A DNA stretch of 64,000 bases, taken from Pseudomonas saponiphila. GTDB lineage: Bacteria > Pseudomonadota > Gammaproteobacteria > Pseudomonadales > Pseudomonadaceae. The notes under the pieces are model-generated. The model worked only from the letters and a program-made list of their open reading frames with translations, ran no database searches and was not told the origin of the DNA. The DNA is taken from the NCBI RefSeq assembly GCF_900105185.1, contig NZ_FNTJ01000001.1:1723501-1787500 (forward strand), written 5' to 3'. Every line of letters starts with the position of its first letter. The first letter of the stretch is position 1. This document shows positions 38,377-46,930 of this stretch, piece after piece. The position numbers were made by a program, and so were the translations under genes.

Positions 38377-38660
38377 ATGAGCACCCAACGATTCACGCCG
38401 GAATTCAAGGCAGAAGCCGTGAGGCAAGTTATTGAACGTGGATACTCCGTTGCGGAAACAGCCGAGCGCCTCGGCGTTTCGACCCACAGCCTCTACAAAT
38501 GGGTCAAAGCCGTGACGCCTGACAAAACCGAGAAACAGGCCAGCGAGTTGCTCGAAGCCAAAAGCGAGATTTTGCGGCTGCGAGCCCAAATGCGACGCTT
38601 GGAAGAAGAGCGCGACATATTAAAAAAGCAGCGCGGTACTTCGCCAGGGAACCCGAGTGA
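38377..38660 (+). CDS. IS3-family transposase OrfA (frame break in A-run)
   Basis: The helix-turn-helix protein starts MSTQRFTPEFKAEAVRQVIE at ATG 38377, preceded by AGGAGG. The HTH is at residues ~20-45 (YSVAETAERLGVSTHSLYKW), followed by a leucine-zipper-like coil to ERDILKK. At a run of six A (about 38622-38627) the literal frame changes to QRGTSPGN and runs on to a stop at 38772. In the -1 frame it continues AARYFAREPE and stops at 38658-38660, overlapping the orfB GTG, as in related elements. Either one base has been lost in the A-run or -1 slippage at A-AAA-AAG restores it. Confidence 0.8.
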
Positions 38661-39511
38661 AATACCGCTTCATGAACGAGCACCGACATCAATACGCGAT
38701 CACTATGCTGTGTCGGGTTTTGCGAGTTGCTCGTGCCGGGTTCTATCAATGGCTACACAAGCCTGTTTCTGATCGCGAAAAAGAGAATGGTCGGCTGTTA
38801 GGGCTGATCCGCGACTCCTATGCGGCTAGTCGAGGTGTGTATGGCGCACGGAGGGTGTTTGCTGATTTGCGCGAGGCTGGAGGAAGTTGCGGCAAGCACC
38901 GTGTCGCGGCATTGATGCGCACCAACAAAATCAAGGCGCTCAGAGGATATAAAGCCCCGCGCGCAATCAAAGGAAGACCATCGATGATTGCCCCCAATCG
39001 ACTCAACCGGGCCTTCACTGTCGATGCCCCTAATAAGGCTTGGGTGACCGATATCACTTACATCCGAACGTGGCAGGGATGGCTATATCTGGCTGTCGTA
39101 CTGGATCTCTACGCTCGCAAGGTGGTCGGCTGGTCAATGAAGCCAACGCTAGGCAAAGAGCTGGTGCTGGACGCGCTGCTCATGGCGGTATGGCGCCGCA
39201 AACCCAAAACCAGAGTCATCGTGCATTCGGATCAGGGTAGCCAATATGGTAGCGATGACTGGAAACGTTTTTGTCTGGCCAACCACCTCGAGCCGAGTAT
39301 GAGCCGCCGAGGAAACTGCTGGGACAATGCCGTGGCTGAGTCTTTTTTCAGTAGCCTGAAAAAAGAACGTATCCGCAAGAGGATCTACAAAACCCGGGAC
39401 ATGGCCCGTGCCGACGTATTCGATTACATTGAGGCGTTTTACAACCGAACGCGTCGTCACAGTCACCTGGGCGGCGTCAGTCCTGCGGCCTTTGAAAGTG
39501 CCTCACTTTGA
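38657..39511 (+). CDS. IS3-family transposase OrfB
   Basis: This 284-residue DDE integrase domain starts at GTG 38657 (KYRFMNEHRHQYAITMLCRV), overlapping the orfA stop as GTGA. The catalytic acidic residues are visible in NKAWVTDITYI, VIVHSDQGSQYGS and CWDNAVAESFFSSLKKE. IS3 transposase is normally an OrfAB fusion made by frameshifting, so the state of the A-run in orfA affects activity. The domain itself is full length. Confidence 0.9.
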   Translation: MKYRFMNEHRHQYAITMLCRVLRVARAGFYQWLHKPVSDREKENGRLLGLIRDSYAASRGVYGARRVFADLREAGGSCGKHRVAALMRTNKIKALRGYKAPRAIKGRPSMIAPNRLNRAFTVDAPNKAWVTDITYIRTWQGWLYLAVVLDLYARKVVGWSMKPTLGKELVLDALLMAVWRRKPKTRVIVHSDQGSQYGSDDWKRFCLANHLEPSMSRRGNCWDNAVAESFFSSLKKERIRKRIYKTRDMARADVFDYIEAFYNRTRRHSHLGGVSPAAFESASL

Positions 39512-39545
39512 GGCTGGAAAATGTCTACGGGAGCGGGGGTAGTCC

Positions 39546-39586
39546 AAGCATAGGCTGGAGATGTCTACGATGCCGGGGGCAGTCCA
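39546..39586 (-). repeat. Inverted 41-bp copy of the IS3 left end
   Basis: Bases 39546-39586, read on the minus strand, are identical to the left tip 38317-38357. Thus 38317-39586 is bounded by perfect 41-bp inverted repeats, with the genuine right end (39546) buried inside. It is likely a remnant of a minus-oriented copy. Confidence 0.8.
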
Positions 39587-39961
39587 ATATCGCGTCGGTG
39601 GTGGCCCTGATCCCGGAGCGCTTCAGCGCCACTTACAGCGCGACCAAGGCTTATGTGCTGAGCCGGCCCAGTCGCTGGATGCCGAGTTGCAGGGCCGCGG
39701 TGTGAAGGTCCAGGCCGTTCTGCCTGGAGTTACCCGCCCTGATATCTGGCAGCGTTCCGGGCTGGATGCAGTGGCCATTCCAGCAGACATGGTGATGGAG
39801 GTTGAAGAGATGGTCGATGCCGCCTTGAGCGGTTTCGAGCGGGACGAATTGATGAGCCTGCCTTCATTGTCCGATGCGGCGGACTGCAGGCCCTGGTGGC
39901 CGCGTGTTTGGCCCTGGCGCCCAATCTGTCGAGAAGCAGTGCCGCCGCGCGCTACAAGTAA
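39585..39961 (+). pseudogene. Short-chain dehydrogenase remnant with two frameshifts
   Basis: Translation gives NIASVVALIPERFSATYSAT then KAYVL in one frame, the SDR active site YSATKAY. It jumps near 39665 to a second frame reading QSLDAELQGRGVKVQAVLPG and RSGLDAVAIPADMVMEVEEM, then near 39888 to a third (ALVAACLALAPNLSRSS, ending AAARYK at 39961). The 5' half with the NAD-binding loop is missing, replaced by IS3 sequence. It is convergent with the tetR gene and may have been its regulatory target. Confidence 0.8.
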
Positions 39962-39974
39962 GGCGACTTAGGAG

Positions 39975-40406
39975 TTACACCTGTTCCTGTGTCTTCAGGC
40001 CCTCACGGACGGTTTCCAGTATGCGTACACCCAGTTCGGGATTCTCCACGCTGCGCGAGAGCATCAACGCACCGACCAGGGTCGACATAATCATCAGGCT
40101 GCGCTGCGCCTGATCTGCTCCGTCCAGGGTGGCGGCAACCTGCTCCAGCCTGGCATTGAGCACCGTATCGGTGGTGGCGCTGGGCTGGCCGCGCTGGCCG
40201 AGCTCCGCACTCATGGTCGGCAGCGGGCAGCCTTGATGGGGCGAAGCCTGGTGCCAAGCGGACAGGTAGCTGTCGATAAAGGCTCGCAGCGGCTGCTCCT
40301 GGGCGAACAGCATGGCGCAATGGGCGTCAAGGTCTTGCGCTGCTGCACGCAGCGCTTCTTCTACCAACTCGTCCTTGGATTTGAAGTGGGAGTAGAAACC
40401 GCCATG
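39975..40406 (-). pseudogene. TetR-family regulator, 3' fragment (split by IS21 copy 3)
   Basis: This fragment encodes the end of the DNA-binding domain (GFYSHFKSKDELVEEAL) and the whole ligand-binding domain to the stop at 39975. Bases 40401-40406 are the target duplication GCCATG. Joined to the 5' fragment at 43054-43182, the frame reads LTHGGFYSHFKSKDELVEE without interruption, giving a normal TetR of about 185 residues. On its own the fragment lacks a start and most of the HTH, so no working repressor is expected. Confidence 0.85.
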
Positions 40407-40631
40407 TGCGGATTTCGGAGCACCGTGACCGGCCGTTTCGGTTGATCGTGACCGGTCATTTCGCTAACGCGTGACCGCTCATTTCGGTAGCAACGTGACC
40501 GATTTTCCGCCTGTTCCGAAACAGGTGGTCACGGCTTACCGAAATCGCCGGTCACGACTTAGCGAAAGCCTTCCCCTTCGTTGCGCATGACCTGATGCGC
40601 CGCCATCCTCGACCGATTTCGGGAGAGGAAG

Positions 40632-42317
40632 ATGGCGGCGCCGCGAGTAGCCATGCGAAACATCAAAGAATGTCTGCGCCTCAAGTTTGAGGCCGGCTTG
40701 TCCCACGAGAAGATTGCCCGTGCCTTGCAGCTGTCCAAGGGCGTGGTTAGCAAGTACATCGCGGCGGCGCGGGTGGCCGGGCTGGACTGGCCGGCGCTGG
40801 TGGCCATGGACGAGGCCGCGCTGGCGGCCGCCTTGTTTGCACCGACGTCGACGAACAAGCCGCGCGGTGAGCGAGTGCTGCCCGATGTGCTGAGCATCCA
40901 CCGCGAGTTGCGACGCAAGGGCGTGACCTTGCAGCTGCTGTGGGAGGAATATCTCGCCGCGCATGCGGGCCAGCCGACCTACCGCTACACCCAGTTCGTC
41001 GAGCACTACCGGCGCTACGCCCAGACGCTCAAACGTTCGATGCGTCAGCTGCACCGTGCGGGCGAGAAGCTATTCATCGACTATGCCGGGCCGACGCTGC
41101 CGGTGGTCGACCCGGCCACCGGCGAAGTGCGCCGGGCGCACATCTTCGTCGCCGCCCTGGGCGCCTCGAATTACACCTATGCCTGCGCGACGCCAGGCGA
41201 AACCCAGGTGGACTGGCTGACCTCGCTGGGCCAGGCTCTGACCTACTTTGGCGGCGTGCCGGAAATGGTTGTGCCGGACAATCCGCGCGCCCTGGTCGCC
41301 CAGCCGGATCGCTACGAGCCGGGCCTGAACCGGGCCACGCTGGAGTGCGCGCGTCATTACCAGACGGTGATCCTGCCGGCACGGCCACGCAAGCCTCAGG
41401 ACAAGGCCAAGGCCGAGGTGGCGGTGCAGGTGGTCGAGCGCTGGATCATGGCGCGGCTGCGCCATCGGCAGTTCTTCAGCCTGCATGCGCTTAACCAGGC
41501 CATCGCCGAGCTGCTGGAGGATCTGAATCGGCGCCCGTTCAAGCGGCTCGATGGCTGCCGGCGCGACTGGTTCGAGCGCCTGGATCGCCCGGCCTTGCGA
41601 GCGCTGCCGGTGCATCCCTACGAGGTCGCCACCTTCAAGCGCTGCAAGGTCAGCATCGACTACCACATCGAGGTCAATGGCAGCTTCTACAGCGTGCCCT
41701 CCGCCCTGGCCCGGCAGAACGTGGACGTGCGACTGACGGCACACACCCTGGAAGTGCTGCATGGCAACCGGCGGGTGGCCAGCCACCTGCTGCTGGGGCG
41801 ACGCGGCGCTTACAGTACCCAGCGCGAGCACATGCCCGCGGCGCACCAGGCGCATCGCGAATGGACGCCACAACGCCTGCTCGACTGGGGCGCGCGGATC
41901 GGCCCCTACACGCGCCAACTGATCGATCACCAACTGACCCACAAGCCGCACCCGGAGATGGGCTACCGCGCCTGCCTCGGCCTGCTCTCGCTGGCCCGGC
42001 GCTATGGCAATGCACGCCTGGAAGCCGCTGCCGAACGTGCCGTACACCTGCGCGCCTTCACCGGGCGCAGCGTGCGCAACCTGCTCCAGCAAGGCCTGGA
42101 TCAACAGCCGCTGCCCCAGCGTGCCGCCGAAACGACCTTACCCGGCGACCACGAGAACGTCCGTGGCGCCGACTACTACCAACCCCCGCAACAGGAGCTG
42201 TTCGATGATGCCGCAACACACCCTGAATCAACTGCACCAGCTACGCCTGGACGGCATGGCCCGCGCCCTGGAAGAGCAATGGACGCTGCCGGCCAGCCAC
42301 AGCCTGAGCTTCGATGA
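40632..42317 (+). CDS. istA: IS21-family transposase IstA (copy 3)
   Basis: Same 561-residue DDE transposase as in copy 1; D150, D216, E262 and the N-terminal HTH are present. It has no disruptions. Confidence 0.93.
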   Translation: MAAPRVAMRNIKECLRLKFEAGLSHEKIARALQLSKGVVSKYIAAARVAGLDWPALVAMDEAALAAALFAPTSTNKPRGERVLPDVLSIHRELRRKGVTLQLLWEEYLAAHAGQPTYRYTQFVEHYRRYAQTLKRSMRQLHRAGEKLFIDYAGPTLPVVDPATGEVRRAHIFVAALGASNYTYACATPGETQVDWLTSLGQALTYFGGVPEMVVPDNPRALVAQPDRYEPGLNRATLECARHYQTVILPARPRKPQDKAKAEVAVQVVERWIMARLRHRQFFSLHALNQAIAELLEDLNRRPFKRLDGCRRDWFERLDRPALRALPVHPYEVATFKRCKVSIDYHIEVNGSFYSVPSALARQNVDVRLTAHTLEVLHGNRRVASHLLLGRRGAYSTQREHMPAAHQAHREWTPQRLLDWGARIGPYTRQLIDHQLTHKPHPEMGYRACLGLLSLARRYGNARLEAAAERAVHLRAFTGRSVRNLLQQGLDQQPLPQRAAETTLPGDHENVRGADYYQPPQQELFDDAATHPESTAPATPGRHGPRPGRAMDAAGQPQPELR

Positions 42318-42954
42318 ACGCCTCGGCCTACTGCTCGACCGCGAACTGGCCTGGCGTGACAACCAGCGCCTGGTACGGCTGCGCAAGAAGGCCAAGCTCA
42401 AGTACGCCAACGCCTGCCTGGAAGATCTCGACCGCCGCACCGGACGCGCCCTGGACGAGCGTCTGATCGCCACCCTGGCCAGTGGCGACTGGATCCGCCA
42501 GCAGCACAACCTGCTGCTGACCGGCCCGACCGGTGCCGGCAAAACCTGGCTGGCCTGCGCCCTGGGCAACCAGGCCTGCCGCCAGGGCTATAGCACCCTG
42601 TACCTGCGCACCCCGCGCCTGCTGGAACAACTGCGCATCGCTCATGGCGACGGCAGCTTCGGCCGTACCCTGCAACAGCTGGCAAAGGTCGACGTCCTGG
42701 TGCTGGACGACTGGGCGCTAGCCCCGCTGGAGGAAGGAGCCCGGCATGACCTGCTGGAGGTGATCGACGACCGCGCTGGCAGCCGCTCCACCATCCTGAC
42801 GAGCCAACTGCCCATCGAGCACTGGCACGGCTGGATCAACGACCCGACCCTGGCCGATGCCATCCTCGACCGCCTGGTGCACAACGCCTACCGACTGACG
42901 ATGAAAGGCGAGTCGCTGCGCCGAAAAAAAGCCGAGGAACAAGCCGCATCGTGA
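42205..42954 (+). CDS. istB: IS21-family helper ATPase IstB (copy 3)
   Basis: Same 249-residue AAA+ helper as in copy 1, start at the first of two adjacent ATG codons, Walker motifs intact, overlapping istA by 113 bases. Confidence 0.93.
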   Translation: MMPQHTLNQLHQLRLDGMARALEEQWTLPASHSLSFDERLGLLLDRELAWRDNQRLVRLRKKAKLKYANACLEDLDRRTGRALDERLIATLASGDWIRQQHNLLLTGPTGAGKTWLACALGNQACRQGYSTLYLRTPRLLEQLRIAHGDGSFGRTLQQLAKVDVLVLDDWALAPLEEGARHDLLEVIDDRAGSRSTILTSQLPIEHWHGWINDPTLADAILDRLVHNAYRLTMKGESLRRKKAEEQAAS

Positions 42955-43047
42955 CCGATGCGATTACAATCCAGAACCCGCGCAACCGGGGTGGAAGCAC
43001 CGGTCACGTATTAGCGAAACGCTCGGTCACGTTCACCGAAATCCGCA

Positions 43048-43182
43048 GCCATGGGTCAAACCCAGGGCCTTCATCAGGGGTTGTAACCCGGTTGCACCTA
43101 TTCCATCACGGCGAAAGCGTTCCGAAGCTTCTTTGATAATGCGTTGGTGAGTCTGGGCTTTATGGTCTGCTGAATAACGCAT
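43048..43182 (-). pseudogene. TetR-family regulator, 5' fragment
   Basis: This is the start of the split tetR gene. The ATG is at 43180-43182 on the minus strand with GGAGG 8 bases upstream. It encodes MRYSADHKAQTHQRIIKEAS and then GATGLQPLMKALGLTHG, the first helices of a TetR DNA-binding domain. IS21 copy 3 follows. Its promoter lies between this gene and the divergent gntR at 43371. Confidence 0.85.
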
Positions 43183-43370
43183 TTGAGAAACCTCCACATC
43201 TAGAGCGCCATTTTAACCAAGGATGGTCAGACAACGCCGCTCCTTCTTGTAAGCTTTATCTGTATGTACAGCGTTCTGACAGGTGTTGCTGATCGGAACC
43301 TTTGGAGTATTTGGCACGATAATTGTTGGTTGATTGATCAAAAGTTGTTGAACAATCCAGAGGCGCTTCC

Positions 43371-44015
43371 ATGAGCAACGGTTTATCCCTGGCGGACCAG
43401 ATCACCGTGGAACTGCGTGCGGACATCATCGGTGGTCGCTTGCTGCCTGGCATGCCGCTGGTGGAAAGTGAGCTGGTCAACAGTTACAACGCCTCTCGCA
43501 ACACCATCCGTGAAGCACTGCATCGTTTGGGGCAGGAGGGCCTGGCCCTATATGTCCGGCATAAAGGTGTGGTGGTCCGCCGTCTTGGTCATGACGATAT
43601 ACGGGACCTGTTTCGGGTACGACGTACTCTCGAGTTGCAGGCAATCGCCAACGCCCGCCCCCTGCGTGAGCAGCAATCCGACCGCATGCTCGATGCCATC
43701 GAAGCGGCCGATCTGGCACGGGAACGTGAAGACTGGCGCGCCGTCGGTACCCATGGTTTGCGCTTCCATCAGCATGTGGTGGGGCTGCTGGATTCACCGT
43801 TGTTCGATGAGTTCTTCACCAATGTGGTCGCTCAGTTGCGCCTGGTGTTTTGCAACGCGCCGGACGAAGCGCAGTTTCAGGCACCCTGGCTAATGCGTGA
43901 CCGGATCATTTACCAGTGGTTGGCAGAGGGGGACAGAACCTCCGCCGGCCAGGCCATGGAGACGTATCTGGACGACTCCGAGCGTTTGTTGTTGAGCATG
44001 TTCAGCCAATCCTGA
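43371..44015 (+). CDS. GntR-family regulator, FadR (FCD) subfamily
   Basis: This 214-residue repressor-type protein has a winged HTH at residues ~8-70 (LADQITVELRADIIGGRLLP; SYNASRNTIREALHRLGQEG) and a C-terminal FCD helical ligand domain (~75-210) with metal-binding histidines (for example in VGTHGLRFHQHVVGLL). Start ATG 43371 follows AGAGG. It reads into the DUF1989 gene 24 bases after its stop, so it probably controls that gene and perhaps the nearby permease. A possible inverted repeat ATTGTT...AACAAT lies at about 43321-43355 upstream. Confidence 0.88.
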   Translation: MSNGLSLADQITVELRADIIGGRLLPGMPLVESELVNSYNASRNTIREALHRLGQEGLALYVRHKGVVVRRLGHDDIRDLFRVRRTLELQAIANARPLREQQSDRMLDAIEAADLAREREDWRAVGTHGLRFHQHVVGLLDSPLFDEFFTNVVAQLRLVFCNAPDEAQFQAPWLMRDRIIYQWLAEGDRTSAGQAMETYLDDSERLLLSMFSQS

Positions 44016-44039
44016 CGTTACTGAGCGAGGGCGATACCC

Positions 44040-44891
44040 ATGTACAAAGACTATCCGGCGGCTTACCAGGTCAGTAAAGGTTCGGCGCTGCAGGTGGACA
44101 CGGCGTTCTATGAACGTATTCGCGACAGCCGTGAGCTGCGCACGCTGGTCGAGCAGTTTGAAGTACCGATTCGCACCGGGCGTGCCTGGAAGGTTCCCGC
44201 CGGACATGTGTTTCGCGTCACCACTCCGGCAGGGCCGCAGGTGGGAGACTTCAACGTCTGGAATGCCAACGACCCGCGGGAAAGGTTATGGGCGGCCCGG
44301 ACCCGACAGTTGCAAGGGGCTCACGTCAGTACCCATGATCGACTCTGGTCGAACCTGCCTTTTCTTCGGCCCCTGGTCACCATCACCGATGACAGCCTGG
44401 CGAATTACGGCATTGATGAGCACGGCGGTCGCCTCCATGACCTGTTGGGTACCCGTTGTGATCCCTATGTGAACCGAATGCTCACCGGCGAGGACTTCCA
44501 TCACCACTGTCACTCCAACCTGACCCGGGCGGTTCTGCCCCACGGGCTGACCGAGTTCGACGTGCACGATGTCTTGAACATCTTTCAGTGCACCGGCCTG
44601 AATCATGACGACATGTATTTCATGAAGGCCTGTCCGGCACAGAAGGGCGATTATCTGGAGTTCTTTGCCGAGATCGACTTGCTGTGTGCGTTGTCGACCT
44701 GCCCGGGCGGTGATCTGTCGCTACCGATGTGGGGCCCGGACGCCCAGGATCCCTTGAGCGTGTGCCGGCCGCTGGGCGTCGAGATATATCGCCTCGACCA
44801 AGCCTTGCTCGAAGGCTGGAGCCAGCCGCAGCGCGCGGCCTACAAAGGATTGCACGGCTTGCATATCGCCAAGGCCGAATGGGAACAGTAG
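44040..44891 (+). CDS. DUF1989 / urea carboxylase-associated family protein
   Basis: This 283-residue protein of the DUF1989 family is found beside urea amidolyase systems and in amine or amino acid catabolic operons. Visible conserved parts are AGHVFRVTTPAGPQVGDFNV, ARTRQLQGAHVSTHDRLWSN, the glycine/histidine region GEDFHHHCHSNL, and CPAQKGDYLEFFAEIDLL with STCPGGDLS. Paired cysteines and histidines suggest metal binding. The biochemical role is not established. No urea carboxylase gene is in the window. The gene follows gntR and is convergent with a small membrane protein and an ethanolamine-type permease. Confidence 0.82.
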   Translation: MYKDYPAAYQVSKGSALQVDTAFYERIRDSRELRTLVEQFEVPIRTGRAWKVPAGHVFRVTTPAGPQVGDFNVWNANDPRERLWAARTRQLQGAHVSTHDRLWSNLPFLRPLVTITDDSLANYGIDEHGGRLHDLLGTRCDPYVNRMLTGEDFHHHCHSNLTRAVLPHGLTEFDVHDVLNIFQCTGLNHDDMYFMKACPAQKGDYLEFFAEIDLLCALSTCPGGDLSLPMWGPDAQDPLSVCRPLGVEIYRLDQALLEGWSQPQRAAYKGLHGLHIAKAEWEQ

Positions 44892-44901
44892 GGCACGAAA
44901 T

Positions 44902-44929
44902 AGCCCCTTCATCCGTAGGTGAAGGGGCT
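44902..44929. terminator. Bidirectional terminator-like hairpin
   Basis: AGCCCCTTCA and TGAAGGGGCT form a perfect 10-bp stem around TCCGTAGG, between the convergent DUF1989 gene and the DUF2897 gene. T-runs are absent or weak on both sides. Confidence 0.6.
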
Positions 44930-44934
44930 GGGGA

Positions 44935-45102
44935 TTAACGATCTCGTGCTTCCTTGGCATCCATTTCCGCGTTGCGCTGCGCCACGCGTTTACGCTGCTC
45001 ATCGGTCAACTCCACCTTGTTGGCGGTGTCGCGCAGCAGCATCAAGCCGCCAACGATCGAACCGATAGCAACCACCAGAATCAACCAGGCATACCAGGGC
45101 AT
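44935..45102 (-). CDS. Small single-pass membrane protein, DUF2897-like
   Basis: This 55-residue protein starts MPWYAWLILVVAIGSIVGGL, one hydrophobic segment at the N-terminus, followed by a charged cytoplasmic tail ending EMDAKEARDR. The start is set at base 45102, with AGGAGAG just upstream; a longer frame lacks a ribosome site. It resembles the DUF2897 family of Pseudomonas. The function is unknown. It is downstream of the permease on the same strand, with about 130 bases between. Confidence 0.8.
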   Translation of the reverse strand: MPWYAWLILVVAIGSIVGGLMLLRDTANKVELTDEQRKRVAQRNAEMDAKEARDR

Positions 45103-45233
45103 AGGACTCTCCTTGAACGGCAGTTCCCGAGAACGAAGGTTCGTCCTCGGCACAGCCTGTAGTGCTTTGAGTTAAAGCAATTCGCGCGGGTTCCATTGTA
45201 TGCCCTATTGCCCCGGCCAGAAGCGACCGATGC

Positions 45234-46598
45234 CTACAGCCCGGTGAGCATGGCGTCCGCCGGAGCATTGGCCCGCAGTTGTGCGGTGAGTTGGAAGTAG
45301 ATGAAGCCCAGCACCATGAAAGCAAGGAAGATCAGGCCGATCAGGGCGTTGAACCAGGCCATGGCGACCAGGCACACCAGGGCCAGGACCAGGGCGATGC
45401 CCGGCACCAGCGGATAGCCAGGAGCGCGAAAGCTGCGTGGCAGGTTCGGCTCGGCCCGACGCAGTTTGAACAGGCTGAGCATGCTCATGATGTACATCAC
45501 GATGGCGCCGAACACAGCCATGGTGATCATCGCCGCCGTCAGGGTCATGCCCCCCAGGTTGATCAGGCCGTCGCTGTAGATCGCGGCGATGCCGATCAGG
45601 CCGCCGGCGATGATCGCTCGGTGCGGTGTTTGAAAGCGCGACAGCCTGGCCAGGGAGGCGGGCAGGTAACCGGCCCGGGCCAGGGCGAAGAACTGCCGCG
45701 AATAGCCGAGGATGATCCCGTGAAAACTGGCAACCAGTCCGAACAGACCGATCCACACCAGCATGTGCAGCCAGCCGGAACTGTCGCCGACCACCGCCTT
45801 CATTGCCTGGGGCAGGGGGTCGTTGATGTTCGACAGGGTGCGCCAGTCGCCCACGCCGCCGGCGAAGAACATGACGCCCATGGCCAGCAGCACTAGGGTC
45901 AGAATGCCGCTGATGTAGGCCTTGGGAATGGTGCGCTTGGGATCCTTGGCTTCCTCGGCGGCCATGGCGGCGCCCTCGATGGCCAGGAAGAACCAGATGG
46001 CGAAGGGAATTGCCGCGAACATCCCGGCGATCGCCGGAGCTCCGAAGGTGTCGGCACCGGCCCAGCCATTGAGGGCAAAGTTGCTGAAGCTGAAGGCCGG
46101 GGCCACCACCCCCATGAACACCAGGAGCTCCGCCACCGCCAGTACGCAGACCACCAGTTCGAAGGTGGCCGCCAGTTTCACCCCGAGAATGTTCAGGCCC
46201 ATGAACACGATGTAAGCGCCCACCGCGGCGTGCTTGGGGTCCAGCGCCGGAAACTGCACATTCAGATAGGCACCAATCGCCAGGGCAATGGCCGGCGGGG
46301 CGAAGACGAACTCGATCAGGGTGGCCAATCCGGCAATCAAGCCGCCTTTCTCGCCGAAGGCACGACGGCTATAGGCAAACGGGCCTCCCGCATGGGGAAT
46401 GGCGGTGGTCAGTTCGGTGAAACTGAATATAAAGCAGGTATACATGGTGGCGACCAATAAGGAGGTCAGCAAAAAGCCCAGGGTCCCGGCTACCCCCCAG
46501 CCATAGCTCCAGCCGAAATATTCTCCGGAAATCACCAGGCCAACCGCGATTCCCCATAAATGCAGCGTGCCCAAGGTGGGTTTGAGTTGTGTGTTCAT
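45234..46598 (-). CDS. eat: Ethanolamine permease (APC family)
   Basis: This 454-residue transporter has about 12 membrane segments and the N-terminal GTLHLWGIAVGLVISGEYFG followed by WSYGWGVAGTLGF typical of Eat permeases. FTELTTAIPHAGGPFAYSRR and GAAMAAEEAKDPKRTIPKAY are APC signatures. Start ATG at base 46598 follows GGGGAGCC; a longer upstream frame is not supported. It should import ethanolamine as a carbon and nitrogen source. Ethanolamine ammonia-lyase genes are not in the window, so the substrate is inferred from family similarity. Confidence 0.9.
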   Translation of the reverse strand: MNTQLKPTLGTLHLWGIAVGLVISGEYFGWSYGWGVAGTLGFLLTSLLVATMYTCFIFSFTELTTAIPHAGGPFAYSRRAFGEKGGLIAGLATLIEFVFAPPAIALAIGAYLNVQFPALDPKHAAVGAYIVFMGLNILGVKLAATFELVVCVLAVAELLVFMGVVAPAFSFSNFALNGWAGADTFGAPAIAGMFAAIPFAIWFFLAIEGAAMAAEEAKDPKRTIPKAYISGILTLVLLAMGVMFFAGGVGDWRTLSNINDPLPQAMKAVVGDSSGWLHMLVWIGLFGLVASFHGIILGYSRQFFALARAGYLPASLARLSRFQTPHRAIIAGGLIGIAAIYSDGLINLGGMTLTAAMITMAVFGAIVMYIMSMLSLFKLRRAEPNLPRSFRAPGYPLVPGIALVLALVCLVAMAWFNALIGLIFLAFMVLGFIYFQLTAQLRANAPADAMLTGL

Positions 46599-46930
46599 CG
46601 GTGGCTCCCCGAACGGTTGAAAGTGCTCGGGACAGGCCGCTGCAGCAGCCATGCCAGTCCGGCAACCCGCGTCGTAAAGCCGGGAAAGCTGTCGTATCGA
46701 GGATATTTCCCGGTTTTTCGCCGCTGATGCCCTGCCTCCCGCGCGGTCCTTGCGCTTCTTTTTGGGGCGCGGCCGCTGTTGGCCTCTCAGGCCCGTCCTG
46801 CCACCGTGCGCGCCAACCCAGTCTTTACGCTTTCTTTATGGGCTGCCCACCCCGTCGCTCTCGTTCCTTTACAGGGACCCTGCGGACAATGACGGCATTC
46901 GCGGCAATCGCCGTACCTCGGAGACATTCC
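46599..46930. other. Divergent promoter region, eat / kdpFABC
   Basis: No gene is seen in these 332 bases. A T-rich element TCTTTACGCTTTCTTTATG at 46822-46840, with two near-identical CTTTA steps, resembles the T-rich KdpE-binding site ahead of kdp in enterobacteria. It is 90 bases upstream of kdpF. Confidence 0.45.

Larger units (their letters stand above)
38317..39546 (+). mobile_element. IS3-family insertion sequence (about 1230 bp)
   Basis: The left end is TGGACTGCCCCCGGC and the right end, read inward, TGGACTACCCCCGCT; these form imperfect inverted repeats of about 30 bp ending in GTAGACAT-TCC. Inside are orfA (HTH) and orfB (DDE) in the order typical of the IS3 family. No direct target duplication is seen, because both sides abut other IS ends. 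A further inverted copy of the left 41 bases continues from 39546 to 39586. Confidence 0.88.
40407..43047 (+). mobile_element. IS21-family insertion sequence, copy 3 (2641 bp)
   Basis: Same element as copy 1, in the same orientation, with ends TGCGGATTTCGG and CCGAAATCCGCA. GCCATG at 40401-40406 and 43048-43053 is the 6-bp target duplication. It interrupts a tetR gene within the codons of the recognition region. All frames match copies 1 and 2. Confidence 0.95.

Noticed and set aside
35280..43047. Composite transposon formed by IS21 copies 2 and 3
   Set aside because: The outer flanks differ (CCTTAG versus GCCATG), and each copy has its own matched duplication, so they inserted separately.
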